Origin: Flavobacterium sp. ov086
Lineage (GTDB): Bacteria > Bacteroidota > Bacteroidia > Flavobacteriales > Flavobacteriaceae
DNA: 64,000 bases
NCBI RefSeq assembly: GCF_900187965.1
Contig: NZ_FZNL01000020.1
Coordinates: forward strand, 1 to 64,000
Reading direction: 5' to 3'
Position numbers and translations under genes: made by a program. Shown one piece after another: positions 22,966 to 33,400 of the stretch (position 1 is its first letter; every line of letters begins with the position of its first letter). Under the pieces are notes generated by a model. That model was given only the letters and a program-made list of their open reading frames with translations, was not told the origin of the DNA and made no database searches.

Positions 22966-25785
22966 CTAATTATTCTCCGGTATATCCGGATCCATAATTA
23001 CTTCAACGCTGCTGGAACTATCCAAGACATGCTTACTTAATTGCTGAATAGTTTTTTGATTAATTTTTGAAATTAAATTTTTATAATCAGAGTCCTGCAT
23101 ATTGGGTATTTGATTCATACTGATATTATAAATGATACTTCCCCAATAGGCGTTGGTCTTGATTGATTCTTCCCTGTTTTTTATAATGGCTTTTTTGATA
23201 TCTTCCAAGTCACTGGCACTGGCTGGTTTTGATTTAAGATCGTCGAGTTCTTTGTAGACAATCTGCATTAGTTTGTGTTGTTTCTCTGGATTACAGTCAA
23301 AACTAAGGCTAAGATCATAACGGGAGCTAGGAAGTGTTTGTAGGCTTCCTTTAACAGTTACACCGTAACTTCCTCCTTCTTCCTCACGAATGGTCTGCAG
23401 AAAACGTTTTGATAACAGTTCTCCGATGATATACATTCCGATGGCATTTTCTTCACTATACTGTATTTTTCCCGTTAAATGTAAATAGGCAGTACTTTTA
23501 GGTGTTTGCATTTTGCGTTTAAAATGAACCACTGTTTTACCCTTTTTAGGCTCGAGATTATGATCTGTAAAGGATGAGGTGACCGTAAGATCAGACGGGA
23601 TATTTCCAATGTATTTTTGTATTAATCCAAGAGCAGACTCCGGGATGTTTCCAACAAAAACAAAAGTGAAATTGGCAGCATTTCTAATGCGGTCTCTGTA
23701 GATTTTTTCTGCTTTTTGTAAATTGATATTCTCAAGGAATTTTTTATTAAAAATGAAGGTACGCGGGTTGTGATTTGAATTAGCCAAAGCTACAGTATCG
23801 TTAAATGCATTATCGTTATCCTCTTTGAGATTTTCCAAACGATTTTTATATTGTGTTTTTAAGATATCATAGATATTAACATCAAAACGGGGCGCTTGAA
23901 AAGAAAGATAAAGCAATTGTAGCATGGTCTCGAAATCTTGTCCATTTGAACTTCCCTGGAATCCTTGGGTGTTCTCTGTAATATAGGGACTTACTTTTGC
24001 TACTTTGCCAGTTAGTTTTTCCTTTAAAGCGGTTGTATCAAAATTACTAAGTCCGGAAGATCTTGCAAGGGTAGTTGCAATTTCAGCAGAGGCTAAATCT
24101 TCCTGTTTTACTAAAGATTTACCTCCTTTGCCAAAAGCGGTAAAAAGGACCTGATCTGGAGAATAATTTGTTGGAAGAATGATTATTTTAGCTCCATTCT
24201 CCAGTATATATCCTTTTGCATCGGCTAGCTCAGGGACGTTGAAATTTTCTTTAATTCTAACTGGCTTTAGCTCTTTTTGTATTAAAGGATCATTATTGAC
24301 CTCTTTTTTATAAGGGGCTAAAGGCATCGTTTCTACCTTTTTCATCACATCGATAACGGCTTGTTTTGTAGGGAACTCATTTTTGTCTTTGTCAGAACCC
24401 GTAACTAAAACTACCTGATTAGTGTTTTGTTGTATTGTTTTTAGGTAGTTGTTTAATTCTTCTAATGATAAATTTTTTATAATTCCCACTACAAGATTAT
24501 AATCATCCTCAGGACTAAGAAAAGGTTTTGCCTTTAAAAAGTACCCCGTTAGTTTATCGGCCCAGCTATCGCTGTCTACCTTGTCTTTATTTTTAAGAAA
24601 GTCATCATAAGAACTTATAAAATCTTTTTTAATACGGTCTAATTCTGCCGGAACTGCGCCGTATCTTTTCAAACGTTCCGCTTCGGTATAGACCTCTTCA
24701 AAAGACTCTAACAGCTGGTCTTTTTGAGCTGTAGCCGAGAGGTTGAAAGAGGTGTTTAATCTTGAAATCGGTTCAAAATAAGCTTTTAGATTCAGGCTTG
24801 ATTTTTGATTTTTCAGCAATAGCTCTTTTAAGCGGCTGTTAAGTATACTGGTATAAAAAGAGTTCATTACATTTTTTCGGGTAAGGATTGAATCTTTAAC
24901 CATTGGCTCATCGAGCACATATTGTAATGTGATCTGTGTATTTACTGCTTCTTTATCGCTTGCGGTTCCAAAATACAATTCATTATGTTTAGGGATATCG
25001 TAGTACTTGCGCGGCGTTGCTTTTTTTGCCAAAGGTATATTCGAGAATATGGTTTTAATCCTTTCCTCCATAGCTTTAACGTCAATATCTCCCACTATAA
25101 TTACGGCTTGTAAATCAGGTCTGTACCATTTTTTATAGTAGTTTCTAAGTTCTGGATATTTGAAATTATTAATGATATTCAAATCACCAATAACATCTCG
25201 TTTACTGTATTTTGATCCTTTGTATAAGATTTGGTCCGTTTGGTTTTTTAAACGAAAACCGCTGGTTCTTCTTGTTCTCCATTCTTCTGTGATGACACCT
25301 CTTTCAGCATCAATTTCTTCGTTGCTAAGCGAAAGAGAGCCAGACCAATCGTGCAATACCCAAAGCGTAGAATCAATGAGTTTTTCATTGTTTACCGGAA
25401 CACCACTGATATTATAAACGGTTTCATCCTGGGCGGTATAGGCGTTGATGTCTTTTCCAAAACTCACTCCGTTTTTTTCCAGCATTTTAATGATTCCTTT
25501 ACCTTTAAAATGTTCTGTTCCGTTAAAGGCCATATGTTCGAGAAAATGAGCAAGTCCATTTTGGTTGTCTTCTTCTAATATGGCACCCACATTTTGAACA
25601 AAATAAAAACTCGCCCTGTCCTTTGGTTCCTCGTTATGGAGAATGTAATACGTTAATCCGTTTTTAAGTTTGCCTGTAGTAACATTTTTATCTAAGGCAA
25701 TGGTGGTTTTGAACTGAGAAAACATAACGTGACAAGATAAGATCATCATCGCGTTTATGATTTGCTTTTTATGTGAATTATACAT
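22966..25785 (-). CDS. M16-family zinc metallopeptidase, two-unit (pitrilysin/insulinase type), exported
   Basis: A 939-residue protein with an N-terminal export signal (ending MFSQ, about residue 24). The first M16 unit has the inverted zinc motif HFLEH (H80, E83, H84) with the distal Glu in AERGVITEE (about E161). The C-terminal unit lacks a zinc site but carries the R/Y pair in TIREEEGGSYGV, as expected for the inactive half. Full-length M16 enzymes degrade peptides enclosed in their chamber. It starts 14 bases after the GldFG-like gene and ends the operon with SusC/SusD. A role in processing imported or exported peptides in the periplasm is inferred from this context. Confidence 0.9.
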   Translation of the reverse strand: MYNSHKKQIINAMMILSCHVMFSQFKTTIALDKNVTTGKLKNGLTYYILHNEEPKDRASFYFVQNVGAILEEDNQNGLAHFLEHMAFNGTEHFKGKGIIKMLEKNGVSFGKDINAYTAQDETVYNISGVPVNNEKLIDSTLWVLHDWSGSLSLSNEEIDAERGVITEEWRTRRTSGFRLKNQTDQILYKGSKYSKRDVIGDLNIINNFKYPELRNYYKKWYRPDLQAVIIVGDIDVKAMEERIKTIFSNIPLAKKATPRKYYDIPKHNELYFGTASDKEAVNTQITLQYVLDEPMVKDSILTRKNVMNSFYTSILNSRLKELLLKNQKSSLNLKAYFEPISRLNTSFNLSATAQKDQLLESFEEVYTEAERLKRYGAVPAELDRIKKDFISSYDDFLKNKDKVDSDSWADKLTGYFLKAKPFLSPEDDYNLVVGIIKNLSLEELNNYLKTIQQNTNQVVLVTGSDKDKNEFPTKQAVIDVMKKVETMPLAPYKKEVNNDPLIQKELKPVRIKENFNVPELADAKGYILENGAKIIILPTNYSPDQVLFTAFGKGGKSLVKQEDLASAEIATTLARSSGLSNFDTTALKEKLTGKVAKVSPYITENTQGFQGSSNGQDFETMLQLLYLSFQAPRFDVNIYDILKTQYKNRLENLKEDNDNAFNDTVALANSNHNPRTFIFNKKFLENINLQKAEKIYRDRIRNAANFTFVFVGNIPESALGLIQKYIGNIPSDLTVTSSFTDHNLEPKKGKTVVHFKRKMQTPKSTAYLHLTGKIQYSEENAIGMYIIGELLSKRFLQTIREEEGGSYGVTVKGSLQTLPSSRYDLSLSFDCNPEKQHKLMQIVYKELDDLKSKPASASDLEDIKKAIIKNREESIKTNAYWGSIIYNISMNQIPNMQDSDYKNLISKINQKTIQQLSKHVLDSSSSVEVIMDPDIPENN

Positions 25786-25799
25786 GTTTCTTGTATTTG

Positions 25800-28061
25800 T
25801 TATCTTCTGTTTCTTCTAATGAGTATAAAAGCTCCACTTAGGATGATCAGTAAAGGGAAAATGCCAATGAATATAATTTTACTGAAAAAAATCTGGTTTG
25901 CATTTACTGTTATAAGGTTGTCAACACTTTTGGGACGTGTTGTATCAATTGGAAACTCGTAATTACTGAACCATCTAAAAATGTCGGTAACAAATTGAAA
26001 GGTACCCGAACCGCCACGGCTGAGTTCAGCATTCCCCATTAAATCAGCGTCCCCTGAAAGAATTATTTTCTGCGTTTTTCCTTTAATATTTCTAGTGAGC
26101 GCAGTCACGAGTGGGACCCCAGTTAAAGAGGATTCTTTTTTGAGTTCTTCAGGTATGGTATTAATACCCAAAGGCGCTTCCCAGGCGGGTAAATTATTGG
26201 TTTGTAATAATGTTGTTACTTTAAAATTGGTTATCGAATCGATTTTAATTCCACTGGCACCTAAAAGCGGAATCGGATTATCATTTTTATTTAATTTTAT
26301 GATGCTTGTATCGATGGCTTTTGCCATTTGGGTTACCAAATAATCAGGGGCATTTTCTGCACTTTGCTGTACTATGGATTGTTTGGTAAAACTAACGCCT
26401 AATTTTTGTGTGATCTTTGCCAAAGCGCTGTTGGTTTCAGGTTCTGCCAGAATCATTACGTTTTTTCCCTGATCAATATAGTTGTTGATACGATTAATTG
26501 CCCCTTGACTTAATTCCGTTTTAGGGTCAGCGATAATTAAAACAGAGGTCTCCTCAGGAATATTCTGTGCATTGATATCTATTGAGGAAACATCAAATCC
26601 CTGATTGATTAAAGAATATCGGAACGATATTTCATTAAAGCCTGTCTTATAGTTTTTATCTCCCTTTTTATCTATACTGCGCTCCATATTTCCTGTGGCA
26701 AACACAATTTGTACAGGAGACACAACAAGGCGTTTTAATGAGGCAGAAATTTCTTTTTCCATTGGTATTTTAAACATATCGTCAAAAATCCTCAGGAATG
26801 TTTTCTTACCATTGTACTCAACGATTCTCACGACTCTGTTTTGTTCCGGTTTTAAATTGATTATTTTGCTGATTTCTGCCGGTGTATATAATTTTTTTAG
26901 CTTTAGGTCTTGTGTTTCCACCATTTTCTGAGCAAGCTGTTTGTCATTTAATCCCGGATTTTGATTGTATAGTTCGACATTATTGGAACTATCATAATAA
27001 TACACATAATCCATTTTAATTTGAGGCAGAAAACGCGAGTACTTTTCAAAACTTGAAATATCCTGGTTCTGCGAGACTGGAAGCCCTAAAAAATAGTTTA
27101 CATCCAAGAGGTTAACATAGGTAGTTATGGTTATTGGCCCCTCTATTTTTTTTACGACTTCAAGGCTGTTTTGTGTGAGTGTTCTGCTTTTTGTATGGGT
27201 CATATCACAATAAAAAGTCAGCGGGGCCCTTGAGGTTATATAGCCCAGTGCCAAAACCAAACTTACCAGGGCCGTATATTTTAAAACACGTTTAGAAGTG
27301 GTCTGTGCATCTCTTCCGGTTTGCAGTTTATAAATGCTCAGTCCAATGAAAAGACTGCTTACCAAAATAAAATAAAATACATCTTTACTTATGATAAGTC
27401 CTTCGATCATTTCGTTAGCACGACCGGCAATAGAAAGGAAATAAGTAATATCTTTTACATAATCGACACCCTGCCATAAGGTTCCAATGAAATTTAAACC
27501 CGCCAAAACAACCAAAGTACTGATTGCCGCTACGACTTGATAGGAGGTAAGACAAGACATGAAAAGCCCTATTGCGGCATAGGTACAAATTAATAAATAC
27601 AATCCAATAAGGCCCGAGAGAACAAATTTTATGTCTAAGTTGTCAATAGAGAAGTAGGCATAAAGTGCCAGAATGCCCAGAATACCCATAAATAAAAGAC
27701 AATAACTGGCAATGGCTAAAAACTTTCCCAGTACAATATCTTTAATTTTTATAGGAGAAGAGAGTAAGAGTTTGATTGAACCACTGTTTATTTCTCGGCT
27801 TATCAGTCCCATTGTCAAAAGTGGGACATAGAGGTATAAATAATTTTGCATCTCAGTGTAGAGCCCGCTAAAACCTGAAAAAACAGTCTGTGATAAATTC
27901 TCTAAGGTCATCCCCAGTTTTTGGGCTTTTTCGAAACGTTCGATCGAATCGAAGAATTTCCAGCTCGACTGGATGGAAAAAATAACTAAAACTACCCATG
28001 CAACAGGGGAGTAAAACATGGTGCTCAGTTCTGTTTTAGCTAATCTATATATTGTTTTCAT
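25800..28061 (-). CDS. GldF-GldG-like fusion: ABC-2 permease plus auxiliary periplasmic domain
   Basis: A 753-residue membrane protein. Residues 1-240 form an ABC-2 permease with about six helices. A further helix near 262-280 leads into a large soluble domain (about 290-715) of the ABC-transporter auxiliary type, and a last helix (about 725-745) ends in basic residues. In gliding Bacteroidota GldF (permease) and GldG (auxiliary) are separate genes next to GldA; here they are one chain. It overlaps the ATPase gene by 4 bases. The SusCD/M16 context suggests that this is a paralogous exporter or lipoprotein-handling system, and not the gliding machine itself. Confidence 0.85.
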   Translation of the reverse strand: MKTIYRLAKTELSTMFYSPVAWVVLVIFSIQSSWKFFDSIERFEKAQKLGMTLENLSQTVFSGFSGLYTEMQNYLYLYVPLLTMGLISREINSGSIKLLLSSPIKIKDIVLGKFLAIASYCLLFMGILGILALYAYFSIDNLDIKFVLSGLIGLYLLICTYAAIGLFMSCLTSYQVVAAISTLVVLAGLNFIGTLWQGVDYVKDITYFLSIAGRANEMIEGLIISKDVFYFILVSSLFIGLSIYKLQTGRDAQTTSKRVLKYTALVSLVLALGYITSRAPLTFYCDMTHTKSRTLTQNSLEVVKKIEGPITITTYVNLLDVNYFLGLPVSQNQDISSFEKYSRFLPQIKMDYVYYYDSSNNVELYNQNPGLNDKQLAQKMVETQDLKLKKLYTPAEISKIINLKPEQNRVVRIVEYNGKKTFLRIFDDMFKIPMEKEISASLKRLVVSPVQIVFATGNMERSIDKKGDKNYKTGFNEISFRYSLINQGFDVSSIDINAQNIPEETSVLIIADPKTELSQGAINRINNYIDQGKNVMILAEPETNSALAKITQKLGVSFTKQSIVQQSAENAPDYLVTQMAKAIDTSIIKLNKNDNPIPLLGASGIKIDSITNFKVTTLLQTNNLPAWEAPLGINTIPEELKKESSLTGVPLVTALTRNIKGKTQKIILSGDADLMGNAELSRGGSGTFQFVTDIFRWFSNYEFPIDTTRPKSVDNLITVNANQIFFSKIIFIGIFPLLIILSGAFILIRRNRR

Positions 28062-29014
28062 TTATTTTTTTTTAGAGTAGAGTTTTTAGAAGGTGCTTTT
28101 TTAGATAATTGTGCAAAAATTTCATCCAGAGATACTTTTTCGAATTGAATTTCACGCAACTTCCAGTTGTTATAAACACTAAGGGCTACTATTTTTTCAG
28201 CAATTTCCTGTGTACCGGTAAAGGTGATCTGTATTTTATTTGAAGTAAGAAATACAGCATCTGTAACTTCAGGGATATCTCTTATTGTTCTGATCTGAGG
28301 AGGGGCTTCAAATCTTACCGTTAGTGTATTTGCCTGAATATAATTATTAAAAGCCTCAAGGGTATCGGCAAAAACCATATGTCCATTTTCAATCATTCTG
28401 ATATCCTGGCACGTAGCCTGAACCTCAGAGAGAATATGCGAGGAGAATATTACGGCTTTATCTTTAGAGATTTTTTTAATTAAGTTTCGAACTTCTAATA
28501 TCTGATTGGGATCCAATCCGTTGGTTGGCTCATCGAGTACCACTAGTTTTGGCTCATGAATAATTGCCTGGGCAATACCTACACGTTGCCTGTAACCTCC
28601 TGAGAGGTTTCTAATGAGACGGTTGCTAAAATGTGCAATTCCACATTGCTCTTTTGCTTTTTCAACGGCATATTTTAAATCTTCTTTTTTTACAAGACGT
28701 AATTGGGCACAGTGAATTAAATATTCATTTACAGTTAAATCCAGATGTAAAGGCGGTGTTTGCGGTAAAAAACCAATAAGTTTTTTAGCCTCTACCGGAT
28801 TTTCCTTTAAATTAATTCCATCGATAAAAATATTGCCTTTGGTTTGGTTTAAAACCCCGCACAGAATATTCATCGTTGTAGATTTTCCTGCTCCGTTTGA
28901 TCCTAATAATCCTAATATTCTATTTTCTTTGATTTCAAAACTTATATTTTGTATTGCCCAATCCTTGCTGTATTGATGTGACAAATCCTCAACTCTTACA
29001 ATTGTTGTTTCCAT
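28058..29014 (-). CDS. ABC transporter ATP-binding protein, GldA-like
   Basis: A 318-residue ATPase with Walker A GSNGAGKST (about residues 39-47), signature LSGGYRQRVGIAQ, Walker B VVLDEPTNGLDP and the switch His in IFSSHIL. The C-terminal extension (about 220-318) is typical of ATPases partnered with ABC-2 permeases such as GldA and CcmA. It overlaps the fused permease gene by 4 bases and surely forms a complex with it. It is separated from SusD by 63 bases holding a perfect 14-bp hairpin, which may reduce its expression relative to SusC/SusD. Confidence 0.9.
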   Translation of the reverse strand: METTIVRVEDLSHQYSKDWAIQNISFEIKENRILGLLGSNGAGKSTTMNILCGVLNQTKGNIFIDGINLKENPVEAKKLIGFLPQTPPLHLDLTVNEYLIHCAQLRLVKKEDLKYAVEKAKEQCGIAHFSNRLIRNLSGGYRQRVGIAQAIIHEPKLVVLDEPTNGLDPNQILEVRNLIKKISKDKAVIFSSHILSEVQATCQDIRMIENGHMVFADTLEAFNNYIQANTLTVRFEAPPQIRTIRDIPEVTDAVFLTSNKIQITFTGTQEIAEKIVALSVYNNWKLREIQFEKVSLDEIFAQLSKKAPSKNSTLKKNK

Positions 29015-29031
29015 AGTGAATTTTAAAACCT

Positions 29032-29064
29032 CAAGAATGTTTTTTCACTGAAAAAACATTCTTG
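29032..29064 (-). promoter_or_regulatory. Perfect 14-bp intercistronic stem-loop between SusD and the ABC genes
   Basis: CAAGAATGTTTTTT (29032-29045) pairs exactly with AAAAAACATTCTTG (29051-29064) around a 5-base loop. It occupies almost the whole gap between the SusD stop and the ATPase start. It is a partial terminator or RNA-stability element that could set differential expression within the operon. The T-run after it on the minus strand is short. Confidence 0.7.
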
Positions 29065-29077
29065 GGTTATTTTTTAT

Positions 29078-30445
29078 TTAGTATCCTGTATTTTGGCGCA
29101 AAAAGGGATTAGAACGTATAGCAGCATCGGGTATAGGGTACAGACTGTCTGTGGCGCTCCATACTTTACCCGGTACTGTTGCAAGTACCTGATCTATTGT
29201 ACCGCTTCTTTTAAGATCCAGCCATCTATGGCCAAACTCGGCAAAAAGCTCACGTTGTCTCTCAGTGGCAATTAAGACTAATAATTGATCTGGGCTTGCC
29301 TGGGTAGTTGAAGGTAATAAAGCCCTGTTGCGGATTACATTGATATCTTGTTGGGCTCCGGTAATATCATTTAATTTCACCCTGGCCTCTGCTCTTATCA
29401 GGTAAAGCTCTGCTAAGCGCAGGACTGTTGAGCGTTCTACTGGGGCTGAATCATAAGCATTTTTGTATTTTCTAGGAGCTAAATAAGTATTTCCATCTTC
29501 GGCTTCTATACTCATAGTCCAGTTGTCTTTTCTGGCATCACCTTCTTCAAAGAGCGTATTTCCGTTTCTTAGTAAATAGGTTCCTGCATCTGTAAATACA
29601 ACACTTCCTTCGTATGAATAATCTACATTAAAATAAGGTATTTGCCATATAGCCTCATCATTATCGGCAACAAAGGGACTGTTAGTGTCTGTTAGCCCGG
29701 TAATCATTTTATAAGTTCCACTCTGGCTGATAACGGCTGAGGCACTAGTTGCGGCATCACTCCATTTACCAAGATAAAGATTTACTCTGGCCAGTAAAGT
29801 TTCTGCAGCCCATTTGGTAGCTCTGATTCTTTGTGATTTATAATTGTCATAATCATCAGGAAGGTCAGCGGAGGCCTCTTTCAGATCCGTTACAATCTGA
29901 TTGTAAACCTCAGTTTGAATTGTGCGTGGAGCCAGTGCACTTTGATCTACATTTGTAGTTAAAATCAAAGGAACATCTCCCCATAAATTAGTCAGATAAA
30001 AATAGCAGTAGGCTCTTAGGAATTTACCCTCAGCAATCCACTGTTTGCTTTTAACGGCGCTGAGTGTTTTACTCTGGCTAACTCCCTCAATAACACTATT
30101 GGCATTGTAGATGGTTTTGTAAAAACTGCCCCACATCGTATTGATGTTTCCGTCTTCTGAAGGGATTTCATTTGAGGTGTAGACTTCAGAGAGAAGTGAA
30201 CTAGGGAGTAGCTCATCTGAGGTTTGCCCCAGAACAGTATGTAAAGAGGCGTAATAGGTGTCGGTTACCATACTTTGATAAATTCCGTTTACAGCAGCTT
30301 CAGCAGTAGGATCAGAAGCATATACAGTTGAGGAAGATAATTCATTACTAGGAAGGTCAACCTCAAGCATAGAATCGCAGCTTGTAAGCCCTGCCAAAAG
30401 TAAAAACGACAAGATAAATTTATATGTTATATAATTATTTTTCAT
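29078..30445 (-). CDS. SusD/RagB-family outer-membrane lipoprotein
   Basis: A 455-residue surface lipoprotein with a lipobox cysteine at about C23 (LAGLTSCDS). SusD-type TPR-like helices run through the protein, including SKQWIAEGKFLRAYCYFYLTN-type repeat text around residues 125-150. The C-terminal SusD domain has LRLAELYLIRAEARVKL and the ERQRELFAEFGHRWLDLKRSG motif. SusD proteins cap the SusC barrel and capture the ligand. This protein is shorter than most glycan-binding SusDs (500-600 residues) and nearer in size to peptide-handling RagB-like proteins, although size alone does not settle the ligand. It starts 12 bases after SusC. Confidence 0.92.
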   Translation of the reverse strand: MKNNYITYKFILSFLLLAGLTSCDSMLEVDLPSNELSSSTVYASDPTAEAAVNGIYQSMVTDTYYASLHTVLGQTSDELLPSSLLSEVYTSNEIPSEDGNINTMWGSFYKTIYNANSVIEGVSQSKTLSAVKSKQWIAEGKFLRAYCYFYLTNLWGDVPLILTTNVDQSALAPRTIQTEVYNQIVTDLKEASADLPDDYDNYKSQRIRATKWAAETLLARVNLYLGKWSDAATSASAVISQSGTYKMITGLTDTNSPFVADNDEAIWQIPYFNVDYSYEGSVVFTDAGTYLLRNGNTLFEEGDARKDNWTMSIEAEDGNTYLAPRKYKNAYDSAPVERSTVLRLAELYLIRAEARVKLNDITGAQQDINVIRNRALLPSTTQASPDQLLVLIATERQRELFAEFGHRWLDLKRSGTIDQVLATVPGKVWSATDSLYPIPDAAIRSNPFLRQNTGY

Positions 30446-30457
30446 GTTCTTTTAGAT

Positions 30458-33400
30458 TTAAAATGTAAACTGAGTTCCAAGGGTTATTGTGCGCATTGGA
30501 GGTAAAACGATACCTTGAGTTTCCGGGTCAAAACCTTTATATTTTGTAAAAGTCACTAAGTTTTGTCCTTGCAGGGAAAGTCGAACGTTTTGGATGAAAT
30601 TACGAGTAGTTTGATCCAGGGGAATGGTATAAGAGGCACTTACATTTTTTAATTTGATGTAAGAAGCATCAACTATAGTAGCGTTTGATCCGGCGTAGTT
30701 TGCAAAACTAGGAAGGTAGTTTGACTGCAGGGTATGACCTTGGGCCAGGTATTCATTATATTCATCCACCTGATAATTGGCAATACCATATGGATATCCT
30801 GGCTGTAGAGCAGTAAATGACATTAGGTTTCTGCCGTTTTGTTTTACAAATTGGAATAAAAAGTCCAAAGAGAATGCTTTATAACTGATTGAGTTTTGCA
30901 ATCCTCCATAGTATTTAGGATAAGAAGCTCCAAAATATTGGCGGTCCCCATTTCCTGTCTGAGCAAAACCCGAAGAGATTCTTCCATCACCATTAGCATC
31001 TGTAAATTGCGAAACGCCATTGGCATTAACCCCGGTGTAATTGTACAAATAGATACTGCTTAGTGGATTTCCGACAACATAAGTAGTGTAATAACTTGAG
31101 TTTTCAATGTTATTAAATGATAACAGTTTATTGGAATTGGTTGAAATATTAAAAGAAGTACTCCAGTTTAGGTTTTTAGTGTGAACATTGGTTGTATTTA
31201 GGGTAAACTCCCATCCTTTGTTTTCAACTTCCGCTGCTAAATTTGCCTGATAAGAAGTAAATCCTGCCTGTGGGCTAAGGGTTGCGTTGACCAACTGATT
31301 TCCTGATAAATTTCTATAGTAGGCAGCGCTAAAGGAAATACGGTCGTTTAAAAAACCAAAATCTAATGCGGCTTCGAATTTCTTGGTTACTTCCCATTGA
31401 TAGTTTGGGTTAGCAATTCTGGTTGCCTGCATCGATGCATTTCCAACCCCGTAGGTACTTGTTGAATAGGTATTAGCGTAACCGTAATCTCCTATGGCAT
31501 CACTTCCCACTTCTCCGTAGCTTGAGCGAAGCTTCCCAAAACTAAGCCAAGAGTTTCCTTTTAAAAAGTCTTCTTCTGTAAAGACCCAAGCAGCACCTAC
31601 TGAACCAAAATTCCCATAGCGGTTGTTGGCTCCAAAGCGTGATGAACCATCTCTTCTGAAATTGACATTAAGAATGTACTTGTTTAAAATATTATAATTT
31701 ACCCTACTAAAAATAGAGGCATATTTATATTCAGAAGAACCATTATAAGCAGTAACATTAGTTGCTGTACCCATAATACCAATGAGGTTGTCTGAGCTAT
31801 ATCCCGAGGAACTTACATAAGAAGGCATTTCGGATTTTCTATTCTGCCAAGAACCACCAACTAAAGCGGTAAGATTACCTTTCCATAAGGCAGTGGTATA
31901 GTTTAATTGAGGATCGATGGTGAAGTTATTGGTATTGTTGGTGGAAACCGTATAGCTTCTGGAGAAGTCAAGATCAATACCAAAGTTTTCATAATAGACA
32001 TGATTCATTCCTGAGGCTGGCAAAATTTGTTTGGATATCATTTGCGCTCTTCCGTATCCAAGATCGGTTTTAAAAGAGAAGCCTTTGGCTATTTGATATT
32101 GAATACTAAAACTGGTAATTAAATTATTGCCTTTGTCTTCTACACTTCTGCTCAAAGCACCTATAGGGTTGATGTCTGTAAAATAGGTAGGGGACCAGTA
32201 TAATGTTCCGTCTTCATTGTAAATGGGACGATTAGGAGCAGTGCTTACGGCATAATTGGTCATATCAAAGAACGGCAGCTTGTTTTGATCGGTTGAAAAT
32301 ATCACTGAGGCTCCTAGTTTTAGTTTTTTATTTAAGGTACTGTGGTTGATATTAAAGTTGGTAGAGAATTTATTATAACCAAAATCTCCGGGTAAAACGG
32401 TTGTTTCTTTGTGATAAGCAGCGCTTAAAAGAAAATTAGTAGTTTCACTTCCGCCTTTTAAACTCGCAGAGAAATCATTAAAGTTAGCAGCCCCACCAAT
32501 TAATTTTTCCTGCCAGTTGGTTTGAGCCGTTTGATCCCACTGAGTAAGAGCGATTCCATTGCTGAAATTACTAGGGCTGGCTTTACTATTAGTTAAGGCT
32601 GTACTTAACATATTGAGATAGGTTGGGGTGTCAAGTGTTTTTATCTGATGAGCTACTTCTGATATTCCTGAATTGGTATTGATGGTAAAAACTGTTTTTC
32701 CTGATTCTCCCTTTTTGGTGGTAATAAGCACTACACCATTGGCACCTCTTGACCCATAGATTGCAGTAGCATCGGCATCTTTTAAGATTTCAATACTCTC
32801 GATATCATTGGGATTTAAAATATTAAGAGGACTTGTAGATTTTTGAGCTCCTCTTATGATTTGATCCGATTGAACCTGCTCCTTTATATCATCCCCTATA
32901 TATGGGACACCGTCTACAACATAAAGAGGTAAATTATCTCCCGCAATAGAATTTCTTCCACGAATACTAATATTGATATTGCTTCCTGCATAACCTGAGG
33001 TCTGGGAAACAAATACTCCGGGAGTTCTTCCCTGAAGACTTTGCAGGATGTTGGTTATAGGCTGTTTTTCAATATCGCTTGAAGTGATTTTAGTTACAGA
33101 TCCGGTAGAGGTTCTTTTGGTTGTTGTACCGTAACCGATGATCACAACCTCATCTAATTTAGCTAAATCAGACTGCAATTTGATGGTGATGCTTGTTTGA
33201 TTCTCAATTGTGACTTCCTGGGTTTTGTATCCCAGATACGACACTTTTAGAACGTGTTTTCCAGAAGGCAGGTCCAGGTAAAAGTGTCCATCGAAATCAG
33301 AAACGCCCTGTTTATTACTTCCAACAAGCAAAATAGACACACCAGGTAATGGATTTCCATTTTCATCTAAAATTTGTCCGGTGAGTGTGCGCTCATTCTC

